Source: Pannonibacter carbonis (GTDB lineage Bacteria > Pseudomonadota > Alphaproteobacteria > Rhizobiales > Stappiaceae). From it: a stretch of 64,000 nt of DNA. The stretch covers positions 62,001-126,000 of the forward strand of contig NZ_PUDR01000006.1 in the NCBI RefSeq assembly GCF_003012935.1, read 5' to 3'. The first letter of the stretch is position 1, and the number at the start of each line of letters is the position of its first letter. This document shows, one piece after another, positions 37,534-47,743 of the stretch. The translations under genes and the position numbers were made by a program. The notes under the pieces were generated by a model, which saw nothing but the letters and a program-made list of their open reading frames with translations, ran no database searches and was not told where the DNA came from.

Positions 37534-37618
37534 CGCGCTGTCCCGGCCTTGTGCCGGGACCTGTCAGGCACGCACCTCGCCATCCCACCAGGTCCCGGCA
37601 CAAGGCCGGGACAGCGCG
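37534..37618. repeat. Perfect 30-base inverted repeat between rnd and ppx
   Basis: Arms 37534-37563 and 37589-37618 are exact reverse complements over 30 bases, with a 25-base spacer. Each arm also folds on itself (GTCCCGGC...GCCGGGAC). It lies between two convergent genes, so it may serve as a two-way terminator as well as being a repeat element. Confidence 0.9.
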
Positions 37619-37674
37619 GAGCGGGATAACCTCTGCAGACCCTGAGCCCGACAGCAGGGCTTTTTTGTTGCAGC

Positions 37675-39204
37675 TTAGGGAAGCGGCAGGACGTTGCCTT
37701 TGGAGCCGATCAGCTTGGCGAACTGGGATACGCGTTTGCGCAGGCGTTCGCCGTCCATATAGGCGAGCTTGGCCGGGAGCTTCAGCATCAGCTCGTCCTC
37801 GGTGCGCAGGAACTCGGTGTCGAGCAGCACGCCGGGCATGGACGCGGAGACGAGCGAGGCCACCCGCAGGGCCGCACCCAGGATGCGGGCGCGTTCCTTC
37901 AGCCGGGTCGGCGTCAGTTCGCGCAGGCGCGGCGACAAGGCATCATCGTTGAGCCCGGCATGGCGATAGAACACCGCCATCGACAGGAACGCCCGGCCCG
38001 GATGATCGATGCCGACGAAGGCCGCGTTGGAGATGATGTTGAGGCTCTGCTCACCGCGATAATCGGGATGGGCGCGCCAGCCGATATCGGACAGAAGGCA
38101 GGAGGCATGACGCAGCCGGCGCTCTTCCTCGGTTTCGTCGATGCCGATCAGCGGATAGAGCCGATCGGTCCAGGCGATCAGTTCCTCGGCGTGTTCCGGC
38201 GAACGCGCACGCAGCAATGCCAGTTCGCGCGCGGCCTCCAGAAGCGGATCCTGCTTGCGCACCGAAGGCGGCAGCAAATCGTAGAGAAGCCCCTCGCGGA
38301 CACCTGTGGCGGACATCACCACCCTCTCGGCCTTCATCAGGCGCAACACCCGCTCCATGACGATTGCCCCGAAAGGCAGCAAGGCACGGCGTTGCCGCGA
38401 AACAGATTCGATGAAGTCGAGGCTTTCCACGTCGCGCTGAGCGACCATTCGGCAGAACTCGATCGCCTCTTCCGCCGGGATCTCGTAATTATGCATCACA
38501 TGCAGCGGGTAGCCGGCTTCGAAGAGATGCAGCCGAGCCAGTGACCGCCAGGTGCCGCCGACGGCGTAGAAGGTATGACGGGCCACGCGCGTCGGCCACT
38601 TGGCAGTGGCGAGCGCGTCCTCGACGATCTTCTGCGCCCGCGCGATCTTGCCGCCCGAGGCTTCCTGCAGGCGCAGGCCGCCAAGCGGATAGGTCTCGCC
38701 CTGCCCCACACCGCGCGGTCCGATGGTCACCAGCTCGAGGCTGCCGCCGCCAAGATCGCCGACGATGCCCTGGGGCTTCCAGAAGCCAGAGACAATGCCG
38801 AGCGCGGAGTAGTAGGCCTCTTCGGCGCCGTTGAGGATGCGAACCGGCACGCCGGTGACACGCTCAACTTCGGCAACGAAGGCGGCCCCGTTGCTGGCAT
38901 CGCGGGCGGCGGCGGTTGCCAGCACATGCATGGCCCGGACGCCGATATGCTCACACAGGCAGCGGAACCGGTACAGGGCGGCAAGCGCGGCCTGGACCGG
39001 CTCCTGCATCAACTCGCCCGTCGTGGCGAGACCTCGCCCGAGCCCTGCGAGGATCTTTTCGTTGAACAGGATCGTCGGCGCACGGGCCTCGCGCTCATAG
39101 ACGACAAGGCGCACGGAGTTTGAGCCGATGTCGATGACGGCGATAGGCCCGGACCCGCTGAGGCGGCCCCGGGCGGGGGGATGCTTGGCGCTGGCGTCAG
39201 GCAC
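37675..39204 (-). CDS. ppx: Exopolyphosphatase / guanosine pentaphosphatase (Ppx/GppA)
   Basis: A 509-residue ASKHA-fold phosphatase. It has phosphate-1 loop [16 protein letters not shown], catalytic glutamate region [13 protein letters not shown], and phosphate-2 loop [13 protein letters not shown], followed by the C-terminal HD-like helical domain. It releases phosphate from polyphosphate or from pppGpp. Its start overlaps the end of ppk by 8 bases, so the two opposing polyphosphate enzymes are translationally coupled. Confidence 0.94.
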   Translation of the reverse strand: MPDASAKHPPARGRLSGSGPIAVIDIGSNSVRLVVYEREARAPTILFNEKILAGLGRGLATTGELMQEPVQAALAALYRFRCLCEHIGVRAMHVLATAAARDASNGAAFVAEVERVTGVPVRILNGAEEAYYSALGIVSGFWKPQGIVGDLGGGSLELVTIGPRGVGQGETYPLGGLRLQEASGGKIARAQKIVEDALATAKWPTRVARHTFYAVGGTWRSLARLHLFEAGYPLHVMHNYEIPAEEAIEFCRMVAQRDVESLDFIESVSRQRRALLPFGAIVMERVLRLMKAERVVMSATGVREGLLYDLLPPSVRKQDPLLEAARELALLRARSPEHAEELIAWTDRLYPLIGIDETEEERRLRHASCLLSDIGWRAHPDYRGEQSLNIISNAAFVGIDHPGRAFLSMAVFYRHAGLNDDALSPRLRELTPTRLKERARILGAALRVASLVSASMPGVLLDTEFLRTEDELMLKLPAKLAYMDGERLRKRVSQFAKLIGSKGNVLPLP

Positions 39205-41479
39205 GCTGCGGTCGCTCCTTGAAGTGGCGGGGCTTTTCGGTGGTCACCGTCTTGCCGCGCCCGGACAGGGACGGGTTTGTCATAAAATAGCGATGGGCAT
39301 TGAAAGGTTCCTCGCCCGGAGCTGGCGCCATGCGCTCGTGCGAGCCATCGGGCAGGATGCGCCAGCTTTGCTGGTTGTCCTTGAGATTGGCGACCATGAT
39401 CTGGTCGAGAACCTGTTCGTGCACGGTCGGGGTGATCATCGGCGCCAGGATCTCGACACGGCGGTCGATATTGCGCGGCATCATGTCAGCCGACCCGATA
39501 TAGACATGGGCATGCGGCGACGGCAGCCCGTGACCATTGCCGAAGCAGAAGATGCGGCTGTGTTCCAGGAAACGGCCGACAATCGACTTGGCGCGGATGT
39601 TCTCCGACAGACCCGGTATGCCCGGCCGCAGGCAGCAGATGCCGCGCACGACGAGATCGATCTGCACGCCGGCCTGGCTCGCCCGGTAAAGCGCATCGAT
39701 GACGCCAGCATCAACGAGCGAGTTCATCTTCATCCAGATCTGGGCCGGACGGCCAGCCTTGGCGTGCTCGATCTCGGCCTCGGTCAGCTCGATGATGCGG
39801 CTGCGCATGCTGATCGGTGAGACAGCCAGCCGCTTCAGCTCCGCCGGTTCGGCGTAGCCGGTGATGAAGTTGAAGACCCGTGCCGCATCGGCCGCGATGT
39901 CCGGATCATCGGTGAAATAGGACAGGTCCGTGTACACGCGGGCGGTGATCGGGTGATAGTTGCCCGTGCCGATGTGAACATAGGTCTTGAGCTCGCCGTT
40001 CTCGCGCCGGACCACCATCGACAGCTTGGCGTGGGTCTTCAGCTCGATGAAGCCGAAGACGACCTGAACACCGGCCCGTTCCAGATCGCGGGCCCAGCGG
40101 ATGTTGGCTTCCTCGTCGAACCGCGCCTTCAGCTCGACCAGGGCCGTGACCGACTTGCCGGCTTCCGCCGCCTCGGCAAGCGCCTTGACGATCGGGCTGT
40201 CCTTCGAGGTGCGGTACAGCGTCTGCTTGATGGCGACGACATCGGGATCCTGCGCGGCCTGGCGCAGGTACTGCACCACAACGTCGAAGGATTCGTAAGG
40301 GTGATGGACGATCAGGTCCTTTTGCTGAATCGCGGCCAGACAGTCGCCGCCATGCTGGCGGATGCGTTCGGGGAAGCGGGCCGTGTAGGGCTCGAATTTC
40401 AGGTCGTCCCGGTCGATCCCCACCAGCTGTGACAGGTTGTCGAGGGCGAGCAGGCCATCCACCAGGAATGTCTCGGCATCGGTCACGCCGAGCGCATGGG
40501 TCACGAAAGCGCGCAGCGAGGCCGGCGCGGCGCCGTCGATTTCCAGCCGGATCACCGACCCGCGCCGGCGGCGCTTGAGCGCGCTTTCGAACAGGCGAAC
40601 AAGATCCTCGGCCTCTTCCTCGATTTCTATGTCACTGTCGCGGATGACGCGGAAGGCGCCCTTGCCCTTGATCTCGTAGCCCGGGAACAACCGGCCAACG
40701 AACAGGCTGATGACCTTTTCAATGGTAATGAAGCGGACCTCGCCCTGTCCCATGTCCGGCAGGCGGATGAAGCGGTCCATGTGGCTTGGCACACGCAGGA
40801 GCGCCGTCATGCCGCGCCCGCCGCGGATCGGGGCCAGTTCAAAAACGACCGAGAAGCCGAGGTTCGGGATGAACGGGAACGGATGGGCCGGATCAATGGC
40901 CAGCGGCGTCAGCACCGGGAAGATATGGCCGAGAAAGTGGTTCTCCAGCCAGGCGCGCTCGTCCGCCGTCAGATCCTGGGCCAGCAAGATGCGGATGCCG
41001 GTCTGGACCAGCTCGGAGCGGATCTGCCGCCACAGTCGCTGCTGTTCGCTCTGCAGGCGCTGGCAGGCGGAGGTGATGCGCTCGAGCTGTTCGCTCGGCG
41101 TCAGGCCATCGTCAGACCGCAGGGTCACGTCGGCGCGTTGCTGACCACGCAGGCCGGCGACGCGGACCATGAAGAATTCGTCGAGGTTGTTGGCGGAAAT
41201 AGACAAGAAGCGAAGCCGCTCGAGCAGCGGATGATCCTTGTTGACGGACTCTTCAAGAACCCGGTGATTGAACTGCAGCCAGGACAGTTCCCGGTTCATG
41301 AATCGGGCCGGCGACTGCATCAGTTCATGGTTCACAGCTACGGCAGGAGCCGGTTCGAGCACAGCTACAGGGTCACCGAGCTTGACCTCGGGGGCAATGC
41401 CGGCGGAAACCGCAACTCCGGCGCCAATCTGCGACACCTCCAACTTGTCCTGCACGGCAGTCTCCTTATCGATGGCCAT
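39197..41479 (-). CDS. ppk1: Polyphosphate kinase 1
   Basis: A 760-residue PPK1 that polymerises ATP gamma-phosphate into inorganic polyphosphate. The N domain begins at [18 protein letters not shown]; the autophosphorylated histidine is expected in [17 protein letters not shown], followed by [11 protein letters not shown]; the second active-site histidine lies in the [17 protein letters not shown] region. The N-terminal ~55 residues before FMNRELSW are an Ala/Val-rich extension. It forms an operon with ppx downstream and hdaA upstream. Confidence 0.96.
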   Translation of the reverse strand: MAIDKETAVQDKLEVSQIGAGVAVSAGIAPEVKLGDPVAVLEPAPAVAVNHELMQSPARFMNRELSWLQFNHRVLEESVNKDHPLLERLRFLSISANNLDEFFMVRVAGLRGQQRADVTLRSDDGLTPSEQLERITSACQRLQSEQQRLWRQIRSELVQTGIRILLAQDLTADERAWLENHFLGHIFPVLTPLAIDPAHPFPFIPNLGFSVVFELAPIRGGRGMTALLRVPSHMDRFIRLPDMGQGEVRFITIEKVISLFVGRLFPGYEIKGKGAFRVIRDSDIEIEEEAEDLVRLFESALKRRRRGSVIRLEIDGAAPASLRAFVTHALGVTDAETFLVDGLLALDNLSQLVGIDRDDLKFEPYTARFPERIRQHGGDCLAAIQQKDLIVHHPYESFDVVVQYLRQAAQDPDVVAIKQTLYRTSKDSPIVKALAEAAEAGKSVTALVELKARFDEEANIRWARDLERAGVQVVFGFIELKTHAKLSMVVRRENGELKTYVHIGTGNYHPITARVYTDLSYFTDDPDIAADAARVFNFITGYAEPAELKRLAVSPISMRSRIIELTEAEIEHAKAGRPAQIWMKMNSLVDAGVIDALYRASQAGVQIDLVVRGICCLRPGIPGLSENIRAKSIVGRFLEHSRIFCFGNGHGLPSPHAHVYIGSADMMPRNIDRRVEILAPMITPTVHEQVLDQIMVANLKDNQQSWRILPDGSHERMAPAPGEEPFNAHRYFMTNPSLSGRGKTVTTEKPRHFKERPQRA

Positions 41480-41531
41480 CAGGCGGCCGCCTCATCATCG
41501 GCCGGGCAGGCCCAGAGCCTCAACTTGTACG

Positions 41532-42215
41532 TCACTCGGCACCGCTTTCCAGCCGCTCCAGCACACGACCCGCCAGAGAACGCGTGATTCGGGAGCCTCC
41601 GGCCAGAGCCTCGGCATCCAGCGCCTCTACAACCCGGCCGGCGACACCCAGTGACCGTTCCATGCGTACCACAAGAAAATCAACAACCGATGGATCGATC
41701 ATCACCTGGCGGTCGGAGAACAGCTTCACCAGCACACGGCGCAGGAGATCATCATCCGGCTCGGGCATCTCGACCGGCGTTGCCGCACGCAGGCGCGAGA
41801 TGAGATCTGGCAGCGTCAGGTTCCACGCCGCCGGCCAGGTGCGGCTGGTGATCAACAGACTGCTGTCCGCCTGCCGCAGGGCGTTGATCAGGTGAAACAG
41901 CGCCGTTTCATTGACGCCGCGATGGGCATTTTCCAAGGCGACCGGTCCGGCGGCGACAAGGCGGTCCACCGTGTCTTCTGTCAGCTCTCGCGCTTCCAGG
42001 ACCGTCGCGCCGGACAGGCGACGCCAGATCTCGACCAGATGCGTCTTGCCGCTGCCGACGGGCCCGGCGAGGATCGTGACCGGGGCCGGCCAGGCGGGCC
42101 AACTCTCGATCATATCCAACGCCGCGCGGTTGGCCTCGCCCACAAGATAGTCATCGCGGCCAAGCGCCTGCTCATGCGGCAGGATCAGGGGAAGCTGGCG
42201 CGGGAACTCGGCCAT
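41532..42215 (-). CDS. hdaA: HdaA, DnaA-homologous regulator of replication initiation
   Basis: A 227-residue short AAA+ protein homologous to DnaA domain III. P-loop GPVGSGKTHLVEIW, the lid region with VALENAHRG and C-terminal sensor segments are present; DnaA's DNA-binding domain IV is absent. In Caulobacter and relatives, HdaA with the beta clamp stimulates DnaA-ATP hydrolysis. The N-terminal QLPLIL (residues 7-12) matches the clamp-binding motif pattern QLxLxx. It lies 11 bases downstream of the permease gene. Confidence 0.93.
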   Translation of the reverse strand: MAEFPRQLPLILPHEQALGRDDYLVGEANRAALDMIESWPAWPAPVTILAGPVGSGKTHLVEIWRRLSGATVLEARELTEDTVDRLVAAGPVALENAHRGVNETALFHLINALRQADSSLLITSRTWPAAWNLTLPDLISRLRAATPVEMPEPDDDLLRRVLVKLFSDRQVMIDPSVVDFLVVRMERSLGVAGRVVEALDAEALAGGSRITRSLAGRVLERLESGAE

Positions 42216-42226
42216 GGCAGGTGCCG

Positions 42227-43327
42227 TTACTCGTCGGTTTGGGTGCTGGACCTCTGACTGTCGCCGTCGCCAGTCCCCCGGTACAATGAGCTTGCTAGGT
42301 ACTGCGTCAGGGCGAAGCGCGCAAGCACGCCCACAATGGCAGCAGCGGGAACTGCCACCAGCATACCCACAAATCCAAACAAATATCCAAAGGCAAACAA
42401 CGCAAACATCAACCAGACCGGATGCAGGCCGACACTCGCCCCGACCAGCTTGGGCTGGAGGATGTTGCCTTCGATGAACTGGCCAACGCCGAAGACCACG
42501 GCAACGGCAACGATCCAGGGCCAGTCCGGCCAGAACTGGACGATGGCCACCGACATGGAGGCGACCAGGCCAAGCGCCGCGCCGACAAAGGGAATGAAAC
42601 TGACGAGCCCCGCGCCGATGCCGATCAGCAAGCCGAAATTGAGCCCCAGCAGCACCAGCGAGACGGCATAGAACAGGCCGAGCAGGACACAGACCGAGAC
42701 CTGCCCGCGGACAAAGCCCGCGACAGCGCGGTCCATTTCACCGGCCAGCTTGCGGACCGTGTCGACATGTTCACGCGGCAGCCAGCTGTCGATGCGCTCG
42801 ATCATGTGATCCCAGTCCAGCAACAGATAGAAGGCAACGACCGGGGTAATGACGAAGAGCGACAGAATGGACAGAAGCGCCTGTCCGCCGCTCCAGACCG
42901 AATTGAGCAGCCCGCCAAGCCAGGACGCCCCCTTCGACATGATGTCGCCGAGCGAAGACTGCAGGTCGGCGACGGAGAGGCCGGACACCTTGGTCAGCCG
43001 GTCGCCGAGATTTTCGGTGATCAGGCTCTGCAGCGAGCGGACCAGCCCGGGCAACCGGTCGATGAAGCCCAGCATCTGGTTGCCGAGCACCGGCACCAGC
43101 AGGATCAGGACGATGCCAAGCACCAGCACGAAGGCGAACAGGATCGACAGGGTTGCCGCCAGCCGGCTCATTCCCATGCGCTCCAGCCTGTCGGCGACGG
43201 GATCGAGCAGATAGGCCAGCGCCATGCCGGCGACAAAGGGCAACAGCACCGCGCTGAACACCGTCATGAACAGGATGAAGGCAATCAGGGACAGCAGCCA
43301 GAACTGGACTTGGCGGCGCAGGGTCAT
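42227..43327 (-). CDS. AI-2E/PerM family membrane protein
   Basis: A 366-residue multi-pass membrane protein with about eight hydrophobic segments (FWLLSLIAFILFMTVFSAVL, LLGLNFGLLIGIGAGLVSFI, PVWLMFALFAFGYLFGFVG). The family name comes from TqsA; individual members act as autoinducer, indole or Na+/H+ exporters, and the substrate here is unknown. Position upstream of hdaA and divergent from purM is widespread in alphaproteobacteria. Confidence 0.88.
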   Translation of the reverse strand: MTLRRQVQFWLLSLIAFILFMTVFSAVLLPFVAGMALAYLLDPVADRLERMGMSRLAATLSILFAFVLVLGIVLILLVPVLGNQMLGFIDRLPGLVRSLQSLITENLGDRLTKVSGLSVADLQSSLGDIMSKGASWLGGLLNSVWSGGQALLSILSLFVITPVVAFYLLLDWDHMIERIDSWLPREHVDTVRKLAGEMDRAVAGFVRGQVSVCVLLGLFYAVSLVLLGLNFGLLIGIGAGLVSFIPFVGAALGLVASMSVAIVQFWPDWPWIVAVAVVFGVGQFIEGNILQPKLVGASVGLHPVWLMFALFAFGYLFGFVGMLVAVPAAAIVGVLARFALTQYLASSLYRGTGDGDSQRSSTQTDE

Positions 43328-43500
43328 GCGAGGTCTCCACGGGCGGCCCTTGGGCCCTTCGCTGCCAGATAGGAGCGCGCGAGCGTCATGGTCAAGCGCG
43401 CATCATTGCGTCCGGTCCGCGCCATTGGGTCTTTTTGCTGAACTCGAAAGCGCTGGAGCGGGTCATTCGCTCTACGATTTCCCCCCCGTCATGCCCCTCT

Positions 43501-43645
43501 CTTTCGTCATGCCATGACTTGATCATGGCATCCATGCCGCGACCCTACGGTCCAGCCGGCAGTAATTGGACGCACGCTTGTCAGTCCGTACCGTTCGGAA
43601 AGGCAACGGCATGGATGCCATGGTCGAGCCATGGCATGACGAAAG
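43501..43645. repeat. Palindrome-bounded repeat, family GTCATGCCATG, copy 1
   Basis: The 145-base unit starts CTTTCGTCATGCCATG and ends with the exact reverse complement CATGGCATGACGAAAG. Near the right end it carries AAGGCAACGGCATGGATGCC. No gene is inside. Confidence 0.8.
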
Positions 43646-43740
43646 TGTTGAAAAATAGTCGTGAGGATGGGGTGCCGAAGCTGTGGGGGGCTCATTGCGG
43701 GATTTCATCGTTCCCGGCTCCGTCGTCAATACCCCCTCCT

Positions 43741-43851
43741 TCGTCATGCCGTGACCTCACGTTCCGGCCGGCAGCCGTTGCCCCCCTTGTCAGTCAGTAC
43801 CGCTCGGAAAGGCAACGGCATGGATGCCATGGTCGAGCCATGGCATGACGA
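43741..43851. repeat. Palindrome-bounded repeat, family GTCATGCCATG, copy 2
   Basis: A shorter, 111-base relative of the unit at 43501 with the same right half (GTACCGCTCGGAAAGGCAAC, GGCATGGATGCCATGGTC) and a diverged left end. Together the two fill most of the 663 bases between the permease and purM; the remainder shows no gene. Confidence 0.75.
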
Positions 43852-43990
43852 ATGGAGGGCAGACAGGTGAAGCGCCCTGGCAAGATCCGCCGGAAAAGCG
43901 GCACCGGCGGCCGTTCCCGATTGCATGGCCTGACAAAATGAGGCATTGCCCTGCGGCATCAGACATAACCGGCTTACGGAGACGTGACCC

Positions 43991-45082
43991 ATGAGCGCGC
44001 AGGACCGCGGGGGGCAGAACGGCCTCACCTATTCCCAATCGGGTGTGGACATCGACGCGGGCAACGCGCTCGTCAAGCGCATCGCGCCGCTGGTCAAGGC
44101 GACGGCCCGATCCGGCGCCGACAGCGCCATCGGCGGCTTCGGCGGCATCTTCGATCTCAAGGCGGCCGGCTTCTCCGATCCGCTGCTGGTGGCCGCCAAC
44201 GACGGCGTCGGCACCAAGCTGAAGGTCGCCATCGACACCGGCTGCCATGACACGGTCGGCATCGACCTCGTCGCCATGTGCGTCAACGATCTGGTGGTGC
44301 AGGGCGCCGAGCCGCTGTTCTTCCTCGACTATTACGCCACCGGCGCGCTGGACGTGGACACGGCCACGGCCGTCGTCGGCGGCATCGCGGAGGGCTGCAA
44401 GATCGCAGGCTGCGCGCTGATCGGCGGCGAGACGGCGGAAATGCCGGGCATGTATTCCAAGGGCGACTATGACCTTGCCGGCTTTGCCGTCGGCGCGGTC
44501 GAGCGCGAGAACCTGCTGCCGCGCCCCGACGTGACGGAGGGCGACGTGCTGCTAGCCCTCTCCTCCTCCGGCGTCCATTCCAACGGCTATTCGCTGGTGC
44601 GCAAGATCGTCGAGGTCTCCGGGCTCACCTATGAGGCCGACGCACCGTTCCAGAGCGGCACCAGGCTCGGCGAGGCGCTGATGACGCCGACGCGCATCTA
44701 TGTGAAGCCGCTGCTTGCCGCCCTCAAGGCGACCTCCGGCATCAAGGCGCTGGCGCATATCACCGGCGGCGGCCTGACCGAGAACCTGCCGCGCGTGCTG
44801 CCGAAGGGCAGCGTTGCCCGCATTGACCTCGCGAAGATCGCGGTGCCGGGCGTGTTCAAATGGCTGGCAAGGGCCGGCAACGTGGCGGAAAGCGAAATGC
44901 TGCGCACCTTCAACTGCGGCGTCGGCATGGTGGTCGTGGTCGAGGCCGGCGCGGAAGCCGCCGTGCGGGCCGCGCTGGAAGCGACCGGCGAGACCGTCTT
45001 CACCCTCGGCCGCATCGAGGCCGGCTCGGGCGACGGCGAGGCGCATGTCGCCTACACCAACCATCTGGACCTCGGCGCATGA
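43991..45082 (+). CDS. purM: Phosphoribosylformylglycinamidine cyclo-ligase
   Basis: A 363-residue PurM, the AIR synthetase of purine synthesis (FGAM + ATP to AIR). The Gly-rich [20 protein letters not shown] and [11 protein letters not shown] regions near the N terminus and [20 protein letters not shown] are diagnostic. GGAGA lies 9 bases before the ATG. It overlaps purN by 4 bases (ATGA), the normal purMN arrangement. Confidence 0.97.
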   Translation: MSAQDRGGQNGLTYSQSGVDIDAGNALVKRIAPLVKATARSGADSAIGGFGGIFDLKAAGFSDPLLVAANDGVGTKLKVAIDTGCHDTVGIDLVAMCVNDLVVQGAEPLFFLDYYATGALDVDTATAVVGGIAEGCKIAGCALIGGETAEMPGMYSKGDYDLAGFAVGAVERENLLPRPDVTEGDVLLALSSSGVHSNGYSLVRKIVEVSGLTYEADAPFQSGTRLGEALMTPTRIYVKPLLAALKATSGIKALAHITGGGLTENLPRVLPKGSVARIDLAKIAVPGVFKWLARAGNVAESEMLRTFNCGVGMVVVVEAGAEAAVRAALEATGETVFTLGRIEAGSGDGEAHVAYTNHLDLGA

Positions 45083-45753
45083 GCCATCGCCAGAAGGTCG
45101 GCGTGCTGATCTCGGGTCGCGGCAGCAACATGCTGTCGCTGATCCGGGCTGCGCAGGCACCTGACTATCCGGCCGAGATCGCGCTGGTCCTGTCGAACCG
45201 GCCGGACGCCGGCGGACTGGAGCGGGCAGCCGCCTTCGGCATTGCCACGGCGGTGGTCGATCACAAGTCCTTCGGCCGCGACCGCGATGCCTTCGAGAAG
45301 GCAGTCGACGCCGAACTGCAGGCGGCCGGCATCGAGCTGGTGGCGCTGGCCGGTTTCATGCGGCTCCTGTCGCCCTGGCTGGTGGAGCGCTGGGCCGGAC
45401 GCATGCTTAACATCCATCCCGCCCTGCTGCCGTCCTTCAAGGGCCTCGACACGCATGAGCGGGCGCTGGAAACCGGCGTGAAACTGCATGGCGCGACCGT
45501 TCACTTCGTTTCCAGCGAAATGGATGCCGGACCGATCATCATGCAAGGGGCGGTGCCGGTCCTGGATGGCGATACGCCGGACACGCTCGGCGCCCGCGTG
45601 CTCGAGGTCGAGCACCGGATCTACCCGGAAGCCCTGGCGCTGATTGCCTCGGGCACGGCGCGGCTCGAGGGCAACCGCGTCGTCCTCACGGACGCCGCCT
45701 GCGAGACCACCGGCCACCTGATCGCCCCGATGCTCCTGAACGGGCAGGACTGA
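45079..45753 (+). CDS. purN: Phosphoribosylglycinamide formyltransferase
   Basis: A 224-residue GAR transformylase using 10-formyl-THF. It has the N-terminal [16 protein letters not shown], catalytic [14 protein letters not shown] (Asn and His) and [16 protein letters not shown] (Asp). Start and stop overlap purM by ATGA. Its last 68 bases overlap the 3' end of the convergent LysR gene. Confidence 0.97.
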   Translation: MSHRQKVGVLISGRGSNMLSLIRAAQAPDYPAEIALVLSNRPDAGGLERAAAFGIATAVVDHKSFGRDRDAFEKAVDAELQAAGIELVALAGFMRLLSPWLVERWAGRMLNIHPALLPSFKGLDTHERALETGVKLHGATVHFVSSEMDAGPIIMQGAVPVLDGDTPDTLGARVLEVEHRIYPEALALIASGTARLEGNRVVLTDAACETTGHLIAPMLLNGQD

Positions 45754-46663
45754 CCGTCCTTCGCGAGACGGCAAGCGCCGCCCCGCCGTCCTGTTCGGCG
45801 CGGAAGGCGGAGACGGTGGCGAAGAAGGCGTCGTGCAGGACGCTTTTTTCCTCGGACAGGGCAAAGACCATCTCGTCATATTCCCGGCTCATCTCGGTGA
45901 CCGTCAGCCGGCGGACGATGTCGGTGCGGCCCGTGCCGTTGCGCCACATGAAGCCGACACCGAGACCGTTCACCACCGCCTCATAGACCGCATCGCGGGT
46001 GTCCAGCGTCAGCAGCGGTACCGGCTCGACGCCGGCTGCGCGGAAGGCGCGGTCGACGACGCGCTGGGTGGAGGAGCCGCGTGTGCGGAAGATCAGCGGC
46101 TCCTGCAACAGGCGCTGGCAGTTGACGCTGTCAAGGCCCGCCAGAGGGCTGGCGGGATGCACGATGGCGACCACATTCTGGCGCATCAGCAGGTCATGCC
46201 GGAAGCGGCCATCACGCGGCACGTCCGGCAGGATGCCGATGTCGACGGCGCGGGTCAGCACGGCCCGGGTGATCGCCTCGTGCGAGCCGGTCTCGACAGC
46301 AATCTCGATGCTGGGGTGGCGCTTGTGGAAGGCGGCGATCAGCGCCATGCCGGGCATGGAATTGCCGAGGCCGATGGTCAGGCGGCCATTCAGCAGCGTG
46401 TTGTGGCGCATCAGGATGCGCATGGCGTGGCGCTCGGCCTCGGCCATGCGCTCGGCCACGTCGCACAGTTCCAGACAGACAGGGGTGGCCTGCAGCAGGC
46501 CGTTCTTGCGGTCGAACAGGCGGACGCCGAACTCGGTCTCCAGATCGCGCACATGGCGGGAGATGGCCGGCTGGGACAGGCCCAGCGCGCGGGCGGCGGC
46601 GGCATAGGAACCGCCGGCGGCCACCGCATTGACGGCCCGGATGCAGGAAAGACTGAGGCTCAT
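45686..46663 (-). CDS. LysR-type transcriptional regulator
   Basis: A 325-residue LTTR. The N-terminal winged helix-turn-helix is SYAAAARALGLSQPAISRHV, followed by ETEFGVRLFDRKNG, and the effector-binding domain begins near LNGRLTIGLGNSMPG. It is divergent from the phosphatase/ABC operon starting at 46931 and very probably controls it. The final ~30 residues ([20 protein letters not shown]...) are basic and low-complexity and are read antisense to the end of purN, suggesting a recent extension past the usual stop. Confidence 0.88.
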   Translation of the reverse strand: MSLSLSCIRAVNAVAAGGSYAAAARALGLSQPAISRHVRDLETEFGVRLFDRKNGLLQATPVCLELCDVAERMAEAERHAMRILMRHNTLLNGRLTIGLGNSMPGMALIAAFHKRHPSIEIAVETGSHEAITRAVLTRAVDIGILPDVPRDGRFRHDLLMRQNVVAIVHPASPLAGLDSVNCQRLLQEPLIFRTRGSSTQRVVDRAFRAAGVEPVPLLTLDTRDAVYEAVVNGLGVGFMWRNGTGRTDIVRRLTVTEMSREYDEMVFALSEEKSVLHDAFFATVSAFRAEQDGGAALAVSRRTVSPARSGASGRSGGRWSRRRRP

Positions 46664-46930
46664 TGGTCAGGCACCTGCTTCGGACACATGAGCATAACAA
46701 GAGGCATAGGGCATATCGCTCCAAGATCCGCATGACCAAACCGGATGTTTGATCGGCTCATACCTTAAGCTTCGTCTGTAACGGCCACGTCACAGTGGCC
46801 GGGCACTGTCTGTCTCAACGCGGCTGGCTCGCTCCCCGGCAGCCGCTTCAAACAAGACTTCAGGGTTTCCACGGCCGCACCGGTATTCCGCGTGTGAACG
46901 GGGAGCCTTTACCCGACAGGAACACAGACT

Positions 46931-47740
46931 GTGACGCAGGCAGCCGGACCGATCACCGTAGCGAGACTGGAAAGCGGACTGGCGGATGCCTATGCCGCAG
47001 TGCTGTGCGATCTCGATGGTTGCCTTGTCTCCGGTGAAACGGCGCTGCCCGGTGCCCTCGATTTCGCCCGCTCCTGCGGCGACCGGCTCTGGATCGTCTC
47101 GAACAACTCTGGAGACACAGGCCAGAGCCTGTCCGAGCGGCTGGTCAGGCTCGGCTTCCAGATCCCGGCGCATCGGATCCTGCTGGCCGGGGAACATGCA
47201 CTCCTTGACATCGCCCAGCGCCGGCCGGGGGCAAGGATCTTTCTTGCCGCCTCGGCCCAGCTGGAGCAACGGGCGCGGGCACTGGGGCTGATCCCCCTCC
47301 GGGCGCCGGAGCGGGCAAACGATGTGGATGTGGTGATGCTGGCCCGGGACCCGGACTTCGGGCTGGGCCGGCTGTCGAAGATGGTGCGGCTTCTGGCATC
47401 GGGCGCTGAACTGGTGGTGACCAATCCGGATCTGGTGCATCCGGGCGCAGACGGCCTGCCGGAGCCGGAGACCGGAGCCCTGCTGGCAGCGCTGTCCGCC
47501 TGCTGGCCGGAACTCGCCTACCAGACCATCGGCAAGCCGCAGACCGCACTGCTCAGTGAAGCCCTGCGCCGGGCGGGGGTCTCTGCAGCAGATGCCCTCT
47601 TCGTCGGCGACAATCCGCTGACTGACGGACTTGCCGCCCAGCGCGCCGGGATTGCCTTCCTGCATGTGCTGCCCCCGGTGCCACGCGGCCCCGCCGATCC
47701 GGTGGCATCGCTGGCACCAGCCATCCAGACGGGAGACTGA
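46931..47740 (+). CDS. HAD-IIA family phosphatase (NagD/PGP-like)
   Basis: A 269-residue HAD hydrolase: motif I AVLCDLDGCLVSG, motif II IVSNNSGD, the C2-type cap in the middle, and motifs III/IV in GKPQTALL and FVGDNPLTDGLAA. NagD-like enzymes hydrolyse small phosphoesters (nucleotides, glycerol phosphate, phosphoglycolate). The start is a GTG with AGGA 9 bases upstream. It opens an operon with a peptide-type ABC transporter and a metallophosphoesterase, so a phosphorylated import substrate is plausible. Confidence 0.85.
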   Translation: MTQAAGPITVARLESGLADAYAAVLCDLDGCLVSGETALPGALDFARSCGDRLWIVSNNSGDTGQSLSERLVRLGFQIPAHRILLAGEHALLDIAQRRPGARIFLAASAQLEQRARALGLIPLRAPERANDVDVVMLARDPDFGLGRLSKMVRLLASGAELVVTNPDLVHPGADGLPEPETGALLAALSACWPELAYQTIGKPQTALLSEALRRAGVSAADALFVGDNPLTDGLAAQRAGIAFLHVLPPVPRGPADPVASLAPAIQTGD

Positions 47741-47743
47741 CCG

